Shown: positions 1 to 8,557, counted from the stretch's first letter. The stretch: DNA of 64,000 bases from Bradyrhizobium sp. WSM471 (GCF_000244915.1 NZ_CM001442.1:6581912-6645911); one strand, 5' to 3'. Notes: generated by a model from the letters alone, not told the origin. Made by a program: numbers and translations.

Positions 1-487
1 CGCGATTGACCCCGGAGAGCCGCATGGCCTCGACCATGTCGGCAGTCAGCGTGCGAGGATCGATCTCGACCGCAATCTCGGCCGACGGCAGCACGAAGAA
101 CGATTGGCGCATCGCCGCCATCAACTCGGCAAAAGCCTCCGGCGCCATGATCGTCGGCGTGCCGCCGCCGAAATGGATGTGCTCGACCTTGATGCGCCGG
201 CCGATCATTTCGGACACCTGCGCGATCTCGCTGCGCAGCGTGCGCAGATAGGCCGCGATGAGACCGTCTCGACGAACGATCTGGGTATGGCAGCCGCAAT
301 ACCAGCACATCTCGCGGCAGAACGGCACGTGCAGATAAAGCGACGCGCTGGCCGCCGCCGGGAGCTCCGCCAGCCAGAGGGCGTAGGCACCCGCGCCAAT
401 CGCCGACGAGAAATGCGGTGCGGTCGGGTAGCTCGTGTAGCGCGGCAGTCGTTCCTCGCCGTAATTCACCGCAAGATCGGCCCTCAT
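1..487 (-). CDS. hemN: Oxygen-independent coproporphyrinogen III oxidase (partial, N-terminal part)
   Basis: Radical-SAM enzyme that decarboxylates coproporphyrinogen III to protoporphyrinogen IX without oxygen, a cytoplasmic heme-synthesis step. The gene runs off the left edge, so only about 162 residues are visible. Seen: an N-terminal RYTSYPTAPHF segment; the CX3CX2C iron-sulfur motif in PFCREMCWYCGCHT; and the SAM-binding HFGGGTPT segment. The ATG at 487 gives the usual short HemN N-terminus. The chosen start is not preceded by a strong ribosome site. Its neighbour nirK on the other strand suggests an oxygen-limited (denitrification) context, since both are needed without oxygen. Only a half FNR/FixK-like site (ATCAA) is visible upstream. 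Identity is firm; the exact start is less so. Confidence 0.93.
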   Translation of the reverse strand, partial: MRADLAVNYGEERLPRYTSYPTAPHFSSAIGAGAYALWLAELPAAASASLYLHVPFCREMCWYCGCHTQIVRRDGLIAAYLRTLRSEIAQVSEMIGRRIKVEHIHFGGGTPTIMAPEAFAELMAAMRQSFFVLPSAEIAVEIDPRTLTADMVEAMRLSGVNR

Positions 488-646
488 ATCGTACCCATTC
501 GTCAATCAATGCTGCGCAGCGGGGCGGCGCATCCCGGATGGCACTAAATTACCCGCTTTCGGGTGCGAAACCTTGCGCTCGCTCAAAGTCCGAGCACGGG
601 ATCGGAGCCATGGTGACATTCGAATATTGCCCTCTGGAGACAGGTT

Positions 647-853
647 ATGGCGTCGTTCGCGCTCGATCTCGTTCTGTGGCTCACCGGCGTTCGCGGCCAT
701 ATCCCGCGCTTTGACGATTTTCGTCCCCTCCCCTCCACGCCCACCGTTGGCGCCGGCCACTTCGTACGCGTAATGGTCATCACGGTCGCCGTCCTCGCCG
801 CGCTGTCGCTCGCGGTTTGGGGCACGGTCTGGATTGCGATCCAGTTGCTCTAG
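647..853 (+). CDS. Small single-span membrane protein, unknown function
   Basis: A 68-residue protein that I do not recognise. It starts with ATG at 647 after GGAGA at a good distance, which supports translation. The N-terminal half (SFALDLVLWLTGVRGHIPRF) is mixed hydrophobic, and residues about 41-67 form one clear hydrophobic helix (VMVITVAVLAALSLAVWGTVWIAIQLL in two parts around Ala-Ala-Leu-Ser). The expected location is therefore the inner membrane. It lies alone between hemN (opposite strand) and nirK (same strand, about 235 bp downstream). A role in anaerobic respiration would be guesswork. It could also be a spurious short reading frame, but the ribosome site and the clean terminal helix argue for a gene. 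Confidence 0.5.
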   Translation: MASFALDLVLWLTGVRGHIPRFDDFRPLPSTPTVGAGHFVRVMVITVAVLAALSLAVWGTVWIAIQLL

Positions 854-1005
854 TCGACAACAATCCATTCACAATAAGCGCAACTGAACATGCAAACGAT
901 TTGCGGCCGACGCGGCTGACGTCGCGCGCATCGCGTCTTTGGTATCGCCGACGCGATCTTCGACAAACTCCTGAGGATTTTACCGGAGGCGAATAGGGCA
1001 AAAGC

Positions 1006-1019
1006 TTGTCGCAGCACAA
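1006..1019 (+). promoter_or_regulatory. FNR/NnrR/FixK-type box upstream of nirK
   Basis: The 14-base sequence TTGTCGCAGCACAA has the TTG-N8-CAA layout of the Crp/Fnr family and is symmetric at its ends (TTGT-N6-ACAA). It sits about 70 bp before the nirK start codon. In rhizobia nirK is known to be controlled by NnrR/FixK-type regulators at such boxes. That this site is used is inferred from match and position. Confidence 0.6.
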
Positions 1020-1088
1020 ACACGCTTGCTGCGATCGGCGCACACTGCATTCCGTCATCAAAACCATTTCAGATGAAGGATGCTTCCG

Positions 1089-2183
1089 ATGTTCACCCGC
1101 CGAGCCGCATTGATCAGCGCCGCCGCAACCGCCCTGATGCTGGCGACACCCGCCTTGGCTGCCGACGATCTCAAACTGCCGCGCCAGAAGGTCGAGCTGG
1201 TCGCTCCGCCCTTCGTGCACGCGCACGAGCAAGCGACCAGGCAGGGCCCCAAGATCGTGGAGTTCCGACTCACGATCGAGGAGAAGAAGGTCGTCATCGA
1301 CGAGAAGGGCACCACGTTCCAGGCGATGACCTTCAACGGCTCGATGCCGGGTCCGATGATGGTCGTGCACGAGGGCGACTACGTCGAAACGACGCTGGTC
1401 AATCCTGCAACCAATTCCATGCCGCACAACATCGACTTCCATTCCGCGACCGGTGCGCTCGGCGGCGGTGCGCTAACGCTGGTCAATCCCGGCGAGCAGG
1501 TCGTCCTGCGCTGGAAGGCGACCAAGACCGGCGTGTTCGTCTACCATTGCGCACCGGGCGGCCCGATGATCCCCTGGCACGTCGTCTCCGGCATGAATGG
1601 CGCCGTGATGGTGCTGCCGCGCGACGGCCTCAACGACGGCAAGGGCCACGCACTGAAATACGACAAGATCTACTATGTCGGCGAGCAGGACATGTACGTG
1701 CCGCGTGACGACAAGGGCAATTTCAAGTCATATGAATCGCCGGGCGAAGCCTTCACCGACACCGAAGAGGTGATGAAGAAGCTGATCCCCTCCCATGTCG
1801 TGTTCAACGGCAGGGTCGGCGCGCTCACCGGCAAGAATGCGCTGACCGCCAATGTCGGCGAGAACGTGCTGATCGTGCATTCGCAGGCCAATCGCGACAG
1901 CCGTCCGCATCTGATCGGCGGCCATGGCGACTATGTCTGGGAGACCGGCAAGTTCTCCAACGCGCCGGAGACCGGGCTCGAGACCTGGTTCATCCGCGGC
2001 GGCTCGGCGGGAGCTGCGCTGTACAAGTTCATGCAGCCCGGCATCTACGCCTATGTCACGCATAATCTGATCGAGGCCGCCGACCTCGGCGCCACCGCGC
2101 ACTTCAAGGTCGAAGGCAAGTGGAACGACGATCTGATGACGCAGGTGAAGGCCCCTGCCGATATCCCGGCCAACACCAACTAG
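1089..2183 (+). CDS. nirK: Copper-containing nitrite reductase (NO-forming)
   Basis: Periplasmic enzyme that reduces nitrite to nitric oxide, the defining step of denitrification. The protein has 364 residues from the ATG at 1089, which has AGGA eight bases upstream; an in-frame ATG at 1080 is less well placed. The N-terminus [23 protein letters not shown] is a twin-arginine-like signal. Copper ligands can be placed: type 1 by H113, C154, H164 and M169 (MPHN, HCAPGG, WHVV, GMNG), and type 2 by H118, H153 and H325. Catalytic D116 and H274 are present. The length and these motifs fit class I NirK. It is followed by nirV after a strong hairpin. Expression is probably switched on under low oxygen and nitrogen oxides through the box at 1006-1019. 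Confidence 0.97.
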   Translation: MFTRRAALISAAATALMLATPALAADDLKLPRQKVELVAPPFVHAHEQATRQGPKIVEFRLTIEEKKVVIDEKGTTFQAMTFNGSMPGPMMVVHEGDYVETTLVNPATNSMPHNIDFHSATGALGGGALTLVNPGEQVVLRWKATKTGVFVYHCAPGGPMIPWHVVSGMNGAVMVLPRDGLNDGKGHALKYDKIYYVGEQDMYVPRDDKGNFKSYESPGEAFTDTEEVMKKLIPSHVVFNGRVGALTGKNALTANVGENVLIVHSQANRDSRPHLIGGHGDYVWETGKFSNAPETGLETWFIRGGSAGAALYKFMQPGIYAYVTHNLIEAADLGATAHFKVEGKWNDDLMTQVKAPADIPANTN

Positions 2184-2192
2184 ACGCGACGA

Positions 2193-2218
2193 GGGGCCGG
2201 TGAAGACCGGCCCCTTTT
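2193..2218 (+). terminator. Hairpin plus T-tract between nirK and nirV
   Basis: A perfect 9-bp GC stem (GGGGCCGGT at 2193-2201, ACCGGCCCC at 2206-2214) with a GAAG loop is followed by TTTT. It has the form of an intrinsic terminator but lies between two functionally linked genes, so it may act as a partial terminator that lowers nirV relative to nirK. The CCCC of the right arm can also pair with GGGG at 2223-2226, next to the nirV ribosome site. Confidence 0.7.
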
Positions 2219-2233
2219 CCTCGGGGAACGACC

Positions 2234-3112
2234 ATGCTGATCGCATTCAAGCTGAAACTGCTGCTCGCCTGCGCCGCCGGGCTTGCGGGGCCGATCGCAG
2301 TGGCGCCGCTGGTGTCGGACATCCGGACCCACGGCGCCGCGGCGGAGCCCGCCATCGTCAGGGTCGCGCCAGGCAGCCTGTCCTATCGCGAGGCCGGCGA
2401 TTTCACCCGTGGCGGGCAGCAGGCGGAAGCGCCGCTGCGCGCGATGCATTTCGAGAAGCCGCTGAACATCATGCGGCATCAGGTCTCGTCATCCGACTAT
2501 CAGACTTGCGTGCAGGAGGGCGCTTGTCGCGCGCTTGATCGCGGCGTGGCAATCGCCTCCGATCGACCCGCGGTGCAGGTGAGCTGGCACGATGCCGAGG
2601 CCTATGCGGGTTGGCTCTCGCGCAAGACCGGTCACAGCTACCGCCTGCCGAGCGACGCGGAATGGGCCTTTGCGGCCGGCTCCAGATTCAGGGATGACGG
2701 CCTTCCGGTGGACGCAGCAGATCCATCGAAGCGCTGGATCGGCCGTTACGAGCGTGAATCCGAACGCGACCTCTTCGACACGACGGCCTATCCTTTCGGC
2801 AAGTTCGGTTCGAACGAGCACGGCATCGAAGATCTCGCCGGCAACGTCTGGGAGTGGACCTCGACCTGTTTCGTGCGCTCGCGGATCGACGCGGCCGGCA
2901 ATGCCGGCAAACCGACCGTGAATTGCGGCGTGCGTATCGCCGAGGGTGCGCACCGCGCCTATGTTACCGATTTCATCCGCGACGCCCGCGCCGGCGGCTG
3001 CGCGCAAGGCGTCCCGCCCGCCAATCTCGGCTTCCGCCTGGTTCGCGAGGAGCCGTCGTGGGTCGCAAGCGTGTCGGCGCGGTGGGGTCGGGCATGGTCG
3101 GTTAAGTCATGA
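2234..3112 (+). CDS. nirV: NirV, formylglycine-generating-enzyme-like protein
   Basis: A 292-residue member of the SUMF1/formylglycine-generating-enzyme fold family that typically accompanies nirK in denitrifiers; its precise function in nitrite reduction is not established. The N-terminus (LKLLLACAAGLAGPIAVAPL) looks like a signal peptide or anchor, so it should act in the periplasm like NirK. Family landmarks are visible: VSWHDAEAYAGWLS, YRLPSDAEWAFAAG, AGNVWEWTSTC and the terminal NLGFRLVREE. The ATG at 2234 follows GGGGAAC. It begins 50 bp after nirK, with the hairpin at 2193-2218 between them, so it is probably co-transcribed by partial read-through. Identity rests on sequence plus nirK linkage. 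Confidence 0.9.
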   Translation: MLIAFKLKLLLACAAGLAGPIAVAPLVSDIRTHGAAAEPAIVRVAPGSLSYREAGDFTRGGQQAEAPLRAMHFEKPLNIMRHQVSSSDYQTCVQEGACRALDRGVAIASDRPAVQVSWHDAEAYAGWLSRKTGHSYRLPSDAEWAFAAGSRFRDDGLPVDAADPSKRWIGRYERESERDLFDTTAYPFGKFGSNEHGIEDLAGNVWEWTSTCFVRSRIDAAGNAGKPTVNCGVRIAEGAHRAYVTDFIRDARAGGCAQGVPPANLGFRLVREEPSWVASVSARWGRAWSVKS

Positions 3113-3150
3113 TGCGATTGAGGTGGCAATGTGCGCGCTGCCTCCACAAT

Positions 3151-3285
3151 GTCGTCCTGGCGAAAGCCAGGACCCATTGCCGCCAAGCAAAGTTTGGCGA
3201 AGACTCGCGTTTGACAGCCCTTGGGACTATCGCCGACCGCGATCGATAGACCTCGCGGTATGGGTCGTGGCCTCGCCAGGACGAC
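3151..3285. repeat. Dispersed inverted-repeat intergenic element, copy 1
   Basis: A 135-bp element bounded by inverted arms: 3151-3176 (begins GTCGTCCTGGCGAAAGCC) and 3261-3285 (ends CTCGCCAGGACGAC), imperfectly complementary. A second copy lies at 51175-51301 in the opposite orientation. The arms and an internal TTTGGCGAA are conserved between copies, while the rest of the centre differs. It looks like a non-coding dispersed palindromic repeat; its function is unknown. Confidence 0.8.
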
Positions 3286-3317
3286 CGCAGATGTGGTCAC
3301 GGCGGCGCCAAGCTGAA

Positions 3318-3350
3318 ACGAAAATGGCCGGAGCGAAGCCTCGGCCATTT
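3318..3350 (-). terminator. Intrinsic terminator of scoAB
   Basis: The arms AAATGGCCG (3322-3330) and CGGCCATTT (3342-3350) pair. Read on the minus strand, the hairpin lies just beyond the scoB stop codon and is followed by TTTTCGTTTC. Confidence 0.65.
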
Positions 3351-3369
3351 CGCGGTACTTGCAAGCGCC

Positions 3370-4020
3370 TTACGTGTTCTTCAGCGCGACGCGGAATTCG
3401 GCTTCGGTCTTGGCCTTGACCTCGTCGAGCGAGACGCCGTCGGCGAGCTCGATCAGCGCCATGCCGCCGCTGCCGTGCTTGTCGATCGTGAAGACCGCCA
3501 GGTCAGTCACGACCATGTCGACCACGCGCTCGCCGGTCAGCGGCAGATTGCACTGCTTCAGGAGCTTTGGACCGTCCTTGGCCGAATGCTCCATCACCAC
3601 GACCACGCGCTTGACGCCGGCGACGAGATCCATCGCGCCGCCCATGCCCTTGACCATCTTGCCGGGGATCATCCAGTTGGCGAGATCGCCGTTCTGGGCC
3701 ACCTGCATGGCGCCGAGGATCGACAGATCCATGTGGCCGCCACGGATCATGCCGAAGGAATCCGCGCTCGAGAAGTACGAGGTCGACGGCAGCTCGCTCA
3801 CGGTCTGCTTGCCGGCGTTGATGAGATCGGCGTCCTCTTCACCCTCATAGGGGAACGGGCCCATGCCGAGCATGCCGTTCTCGCTCTGAAGGCTGACGTC
3901 CATGCCGTCCGGGATGTAGTTCGAGACCAGCGTCGGGATGCCGATGCCGAGATTGACGTAATAGCCGTCACGCAGTTCCTTCGCGGCGCGCGCAGCCATC
4001 TGTTCACGGGTCCAGGCCAT
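3370..4020 (-). CDS. scoB: Succinyl-CoA:3-ketoacid CoA-transferase subunit B
   Basis: The 216-residue B subunit of the heterodimeric 3-oxoacid CoA-transferase, which moves CoA from succinyl-CoA to acetoacetate in ketone-body or polyhydroxybutyrate use in the cytoplasm. The segment [12 protein letters not shown] contains the Glu that forms the covalent CoA intermediate in this family. Other family segments are [16 protein letters not shown] and [18 protein letters not shown]. The length is normal. It lies 18 bp after scoA on the same strand, so the two form an operon. A terminator-like hairpin follows. The paralogous butyrate/acetate CoA-transferases are hard to exclude without an alignment. 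Confidence 0.93.
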   Translation of the reverse strand: MAWTREQMAARAAKELRDGYYVNLGIGIPTLVSNYIPDGMDVSLQSENGMLGMGPFPYEGEEDADLINAGKQTVSELPSTSYFSSADSFGMIRGGHMDLSILGAMQVAQNGDLANWMIPGKMVKGMGGAMDLVAGVKRVVVVMEHSAKDGPKLLKQCNLPLTGERVVDMVVTDLAVFTIDKHGSGGMALIELADGVSLDEVKAKTEAEFRVALKNT

Positions 4021-4038
4021 GTGGTTCTCCTGATACGC

Positions 4039-4746
4039 TTAAGCGGCGGTGCGCGGGCGGGTGTTGCGGAATTCGATGCGCTTCTTGGCCGTTCCGACCT
4101 CGACGATGCGCTTGACGAAAAGACCGGGCGTGTGGATGTGGTCGGGATCGAGTTCGCCGGCCGGAACCAGATGCTCGACCTCGGCCACCGTGACCTTGGC
4201 GGCGGTCGCCATCATCGGGTTAAAATTGCGCGCGGTCTTGCGGTAGATGAGGTTACCTGCGGTGTCGCCCTTCCAGGCGTGGACAATGGCGAGATCGGCG
4301 AACAGGCCGCGCTCCATCAGGTATTTCTGCCCGTCGAATTCCTTCACTTCCTTGCCTTCGGCGATCAGCGTGCCGACACCGGTCTTGGTGTAGAAGGCCG
4401 GAATGCCGGCGCCGCCGGCGCGGATGCGCTCGGCCAGCGTGCCCTGCGGATTGAATTCGAGTTCCAGCTCGCCGGCGAGGAATTGCTGGGCGAACAGCTT
4501 GTTCTCGCCGACATAGGACGAGATCATCTTCTTGATCTGGCGGGTTTCGAGCAGGCGGCTAAGGCCGATGCCGTCGACACCGGCATTGTTTGAGACGACC
4601 GTCAGGTCCTTGACGCCGGAGTCGCGGATCGCGTCCGACAGCGTCTCGGCGATGCCGCAGAGGCCGAAGCCGCCCGACATGATCATCATGCCGTCTTTCA
4701 GAACGCCCTCGAGAGCCGACTTGGCGTCGGGATAGACCTTGTTCAT
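4039..4746 (-). CDS. scoA: Succinyl-CoA:3-ketoacid CoA-transferase subunit A
   Basis: The 235-residue A subunit partnering ScoB in acetoacetate activation. Seen: the MIMSGGFGLCGIAETL segment near the N-terminus, NNAGVDGIGLSRLLETRQIKKMISSYVGEN, and GNLIYRKTARNFNPMMATAAK, all typical of the alpha subunit. The C-terminal KRIEFRNTRPR is also typical. It is the first gene of a two-gene operon with scoB. The ATG at 4746 follows GAAGGTAATTTGC, which holds only a weak ribosome site. Length and context agree with the family; nothing is missing. Confidence 0.93.
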   Translation of the reverse strand: MNKVYPDAKSALEGVLKDGMMIMSGGFGLCGIAETLSDAIRDSGVKDLTVVSNNAGVDGIGLSRLLETRQIKKMISSYVGENKLFAQQFLAGELELEFNPQGTLAERIRAGGAGIPAFYTKTGVGTLIAEGKEVKEFDGQKYLMERGLFADLAIVHAWKGDTAGNLIYRKTARNFNPMMATAAKVTVAEVEHLVPAGELDPDHIHTPGLFVKRIVEVGTAKKRIEFRNTRPRTAA

Positions 4747-5023
4747 GCAAATTACCTTCGAGTGAACCTTCGGCTTGCAGGCGTCGCGCCTTAGTGGCGG
4801 CGATTATTAGGCGAAATCGTCCGAAGCCGTCAATGATACGGGGTTCTCCGCTCCGCCCCTGGGTGATAGAAGCTGCCCAAGCCGTGGGCGCAACCGTTCC
4901 CGCGGCCTTGAAAGCGACAAGAAAACCCATCAAGTTGCGGCACTTAACACAATAGGTCTTGGGCGTGGGGCGCGCAGGTTTCCCGGCCCGCCTTCTGGCT
5001 CCAGCGACCAACTCGATCAGGAC

Positions 5024-6964
5024 ATGCCATTGACCATGGCCCAAGGAATGAAGCGCCTCGGGACGCCGATCGCGGCGCTGCTCGGCGTGGCGCTGATCGC
5101 CCTGATCGCGACCTCATGGCTCATCAACCGCGACGCGCTGCGCAAAGCGGTGGAAACGCAGATCCGCGACGTCACCGGGCTCGAGGTCAATGTCGCAGGC
5201 GCGATCGACATTTCGGTGCTGCCGGCAAGCTACATCTCCTTCCATGACGTCGGCCTGAAGGGCGGCGGCACCAGCGATCCCGCGCTCCATGTCGACGTGC
5301 TGACCGCGAACCTGCGGCTGCTGCCGCTGCTGCTGCAACGGTTCGAGATCGCCGACCTGACGCTGCTCCGGCCGCGCATCCATGTCAGCCTGAAGCCGGA
5401 CGGCGAAAGCAACTGGACGCCGTTCATCCAGACCATCGCGCGCACCATGAAGCCCGGCGCCGAGAATCAAGTGTCGTTCTCCGAGATCCGGATCCAGGAC
5501 GGCGCGCTCAATTACGAGGACGCCGCCACGCACGGCACCGAGAAGTTCGAGGACATCGACCTGTCGCTGGCCTGGCCCTCGATCTCGCGCTCCTTCGCCG
5601 CGACCGGACAATTCGACTGGCGCGGCGAACGGGTTGACGGCTCGATCAGCTTTTCCGATTTCGTCGCCGCGCTCTCCGGCGAGCGCTCGGGGTTGAAGGC
5701 GCGGATCGCGAGCGCACCGCTCAAGCTCGCCTTCGACGGCAGCGTCGCCAACCGCACCAGCCCGATGATGGAGGGCACGCTCACCATCGACAGCCCGTCC
5801 TTGCGCAACGCGCTACGCTGGACCGGCCAACCGCAGCCCGCCAGCGGCGGCTTCGGCCGCTTCGCGCTGAAGGCACGGGCCAATGTCGTCGGCGCGTCGA
5901 TCGCGCTCACCAACGTCAATGTCGAGCTCGACGGCAACACCGCCGAGGGCGTGATGACCTACGCCAATAACGGCCGGCAGACGCTGCAGGCGACGCTCGC
6001 GGCCGACGCGCTCGACTTCACACCCTATATCTCGACCTTCCGCCTGCTCGCGAGCGGCGCGCGCGACTGGAACAGGCAGCTGTTCGATCTCAACGCCTTG
6101 TCGACCACCGACCTCGACATGCGCCTGTCGGCCGCCAAGCTGACGGTCGGGGCGTCGAAACTCGGCCGCACCGCGATCGGCGCGAATCTGCGCAACGGCA
6201 CGCTGGCGCTCTCGGTCGGCGAGGCCCAGGTCTATGGCGGCATCGCCAAGGGCTCGTTCGGCATCGCGCGCTCCGACACCGTCGCCGACATCAAGGCGCA
6301 ATTCCAGTTCACCGACGTCGACCTTCAGGCCTGCGCCTCCGAGCTGTTCGGTATCAACAAGCTGTCCGGGCGTGGCAACATCAACGTCTCGCTCCTCGCG
6401 TCCGGCTCGAGCCCGTTCGGCCTCGTGCAGTCGCTCGACGGCAGCGCCACCGTGACAGGGCATGACGGCGCGATCGCGGGCTTCAATGCCGAGCAGCTCC
6501 TCAAGCGGCTCGAGCGGCGGCCGCTGTCCGGTGGCGGCAATTTCCGCAACGGCTCTACCCCTTACGACAATCTCACCATCGCGGTGAAGTTCTCCGATGG
6601 CGTCGCCACCGCCGAGGACATCCGCGTCGAAGGACCGGCGGCGAAGATCACGATGACCGGCACCGCCTCGGTGCCGACGCGCGAATACGACATGAAGGGC
6701 GTGGCCAGCCTCAACAGCGCGTCGGGGTTCGAATTGCCCTTCGTGGTGCAGGGCCCCTGGGACGATCCCCTCGTCTTTCCCGATCCGGAAAGCCTGATCC
6801 GCCGCTCGCCGGCCTCTGCGCCCCTGCTCGACATGCTGAAAGACCGCAAGCCGGGCGACGCGGTGCGCTCCGCGATCGAGCGCATCACCGGCACCGGGAA
6901 ACGTCCCGCACCGGCCGAATCGCCGACGGCGGAGAACGCCAAGCAAGGCGCGAAGTCGAACTAG
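5024..6964 (+). CDS. AsmA family envelope protein
   Basis: A 646-residue AsmA-like protein. One N-terminal membrane helix (about residues 14-31, LGTPIAALLGVALIALIATSW) anchors a long periplasmic region rich in beta structure. The start of the domain (LRKAVETQIRDVTGLEVNVAGAIDISVLP) and the near-C-terminal part (GRGNINVSLLASG, LDGSATVTGHDGAIAGFNAEQLL) are characteristic of AsmA. Proteins of this group are linked to outer-membrane assembly and, in the wider superfamily, to lipid transfer; the substrate here is unknown. Starts at 5036 or 5048 are also possible, because no candidate has an ideal ribosome site. It is apparently monocistronic, convergent with dctA. Confidence 0.88.
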   Translation: MPLTMAQGMKRLGTPIAALLGVALIALIATSWLINRDALRKAVETQIRDVTGLEVNVAGAIDISVLPASYISFHDVGLKGGGTSDPALHVDVLTANLRLLPLLLQRFEIADLTLLRPRIHVSLKPDGESNWTPFIQTIARTMKPGAENQVSFSEIRIQDGALNYEDAATHGTEKFEDIDLSLAWPSISRSFAATGQFDWRGERVDGSISFSDFVAALSGERSGLKARIASAPLKLAFDGSVANRTSPMMEGTLTIDSPSLRNALRWTGQPQPASGGFGRFALKARANVVGASIALTNVNVELDGNTAEGVMTYANNGRQTLQATLAADALDFTPYISTFRLLASGARDWNRQLFDLNALSTTDLDMRLSAAKLTVGASKLGRTAIGANLRNGTLALSVGEAQVYGGIAKGSFGIARSDTVADIKAQFQFTDVDLQACASELFGINKLSGRGNINVSLLASGSSPFGLVQSLDGSATVTGHDGAIAGFNAEQLLKRLERRPLSGGGNFRNGSTPYDNLTIAVKFSDGVATAEDIRVEGPAAKITMTGTASVPTREYDMKGVASLNSASGFELPFVVQGPWDDPLVFPDPESLIRRSPASAPLLDMLKDRKPGDAVRSAIERITGTGKRPAPAESPTAENAKQGAKSN

Positions 6965-7072
6965 GCTGATAGACATCGCTCTTTCCGATTTCGGCAGCCC
7001 ACACTCAACAAGCTCGACTTGCCAGCGGCTTGCCAACTGAATACTGCGGCCGATTTCATCCCAAAGGTGGAG

Positions 7073-8458
7073 TTAAGCGGCCGATTGCGTCGTCGAGATC
7101 CACGCCTTGTCCTCCTGCACCACTGCTCGCCCGCCGATCTTCGATCCGGCCGCGACGTTGAGAGTGCCACTCTGTCCCAGTTCGCGTGCCAACACCTCGC
7201 GATCACAAGCGCCCTCCCACAGCGAAACGGTGATAGCCGCGACGCAGTTGCTGATCATGCTGGTCAGCGCCCGTGCTTCCGACATGAAGCGGTCGATGCC
7301 GACAAGCAGCGCCACGCCTGCCACGGGCAGATCCGGCATGACGGAGAGAGTCGCGACAAGGGCAACGAAGCCGCTGCCGGTAACGCCGGCCGCGCCTTTC
7401 GACGTCAGCAGCATCAATCCGAGCATCGCCGCAATCTGCCCCCACGACAGGTGGATGTCGCAGGCCTGCGCGATGAAGATGGAGGCCAACGTGAGATAAA
7501 TGGCGCTGCCATCAAGGTTGAAAGAATAGCCCATCGGCAATACCAGTCCGGACACGCCTTTTTGGCATCCGAGCTGCTCCAGCTTGCGCAGCGCCCCAGG
7601 GAGCGCCGGCTCCGACGATGACGTGCCGAGCACGATGAGCAGTTCTTCCTTGAAGTAGCGAATGGTCTTCCACAGGCTGAAACCGTTCAACCGCGCCAGC
7701 GTACCGAGCACGACGATCACAAAGACCGAGCAGGCGACATAGAATGTCAGGATCAGCAGTCCGAGCGAGCCGATCGAACGGACGCCGTAGCGGCCGACCG
7801 TGAAAGCCATGGCGCCGAAGGCACCGAGCGGAGCGAGCTTCATGACGAAGCCGAAGCACACAAACAGCACCTGTGAGAACGAGTCGATTGCCTTTGTCAC
7901 GACGGCACCGCCGTCGCCGGCGCGGCTTAGCCCAAAGGCGACCAGGACGGAGACCAGCAGCACCGGCAGAACTTCACCATCGGCAAATGCTCCGAAGAAC
8001 GAATGCGGGATAATGTGCAGCACGAAGTCCGCGAATCCGGACACGCCAGCTTGCTTGGTGAATTTCGCGGCCACCGACGGATCCAACGTGCTGGGGGAAA
8101 CATGCATGCCCACGCCCGGCTGGATCCACGATACGGCGATCAGGCCTGCCAGCAATGCGAGCGCGGTCAAGAGGTAAAACAGCGCCATGGATTTCACCAG
8201 CGTGCGGGCAACCTCGCGGGAATCGCTGATGCTGTTGATGCCGCTCACGATGGTGCAGAACACGATCGGCGCGATCATCATCTTGACCAGCTTGACGAAG
8301 CCGTCTCCGAGGGGCTTCAGCGCGGCGCCGAATTCGGGCCAGAAATGGCCCATGAGGATCCCCAGCATGAGGCCAATCAAGACCTGGACGTAGAGAACCC
8401 GGTAGAATGGCTTTCGCACCTGAATGTTCGGGTGCCCGACCCGCGCTTCCTTCTGCAT
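7073..8458 (-). CDS. dctA: C4-dicarboxylate:cation symporter DctA
   Basis: A 461-residue inner-membrane carrier of the dicarboxylate/amino acid:cation symporter (SDF) family, which takes up succinate, fumarate and malate. Landmarks: KLVKMMIAPIVFCTIVSGI, the serine-rich SSSEPALPGALRKLEQLGC re-entrant segment, and LPMGYSFNLDGSAIYLTLASIF, then TSKGAAGVTGSGFVALVATL. It lies 99 bp downstream of the tautomerase gene on the same strand, and that gap holds a four-copy repeat. The ATG at 8458 follows GGGAGA. Rhizobia usually also carry the dctBD-linked symbiotic DctA, so this may be a second copy with another substrate (a tricarboxylate or oxo-acid is possible given its neighbour). No dctBD genes are nearby. 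Confidence 0.92.
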   Translation of the reverse strand: MQKEARVGHPNIQVRKPFYRVLYVQVLIGLMLGILMGHFWPEFGAALKPLGDGFVKLVKMMIAPIVFCTIVSGINSISDSREVARTLVKSMALFYLLTALALLAGLIAVSWIQPGVGMHVSPSTLDPSVAAKFTKQAGVSGFADFVLHIIPHSFFGAFADGEVLPVLLVSVLVAFGLSRAGDGGAVVTKAIDSFSQVLFVCFGFVMKLAPLGAFGAMAFTVGRYGVRSIGSLGLLILTFYVACSVFVIVVLGTLARLNGFSLWKTIRYFKEELLIVLGTSSSEPALPGALRKLEQLGCQKGVSGLVLPMGYSFNLDGSAIYLTLASIFIAQACDIHLSWGQIAAMLGLMLLTSKGAAGVTGSGFVALVATLSVMPDLPVAGVALLVGIDRFMSEARALTSMISNCVAAITVSLWEGACDREVLARELGQSGTLNVAAGSKIGGRAVVQEDKAWISTTQSAA

Positions 8459-8472
8459 TTCTTATCTCTCCC

Positions 8473-8530
8473 ATGGCTCTGAATTTTATGGCTCTGAATT
8501 TATGGCCCTGAATTTGTGGCTCTGATTTTT
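8473..8530 (-). repeat. Four tandem 14-15 bp repeats in the dctA leader
   Basis: Consecutive units on the plus strand are ATGGCTCTGAATTTT (8473-8487), ATGGCTCTGAATTT (8488-8501), ATGGCCCTGAATTT (8502-8515) and GTGGCTCTGATTTTT (8516-8530). A fifth, degraded start (GATGGCTTCGG) follows. They fill the gap between the tautomerase stop and the dctA ribosome site, so they would be in the dctA mRNA leader. Confidence 0.9.
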
Positions 8531-8557
8531 CTTGATGGCTTCGGAGGCGGCCCAGCT

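Noticed and set aside
502..520. FixK/FNR box upstream of hemN
   Set aside because: Only the half site ATCAA is present and the other half does not match TTGAT, so it was not listed as a feature.
835..860. Sigma-54 promoter near the end of the small membrane gene
   Set aside because: GG and GC elements are present but their spacing is too long for a -24/-12 promoter.
5813..7036. A 407-codon open frame on the minus strand opposite the AsmA-like gene
   Set aside because: The composition is of antisense type, with no family motif and no ribosome site; the plus-strand AsmA protein is well supported.
8473..8530. Possible CRISPR array
   Set aside because: Units are 14-15 bp, directly adjacent without spacers, and no cas genes exist in the window.
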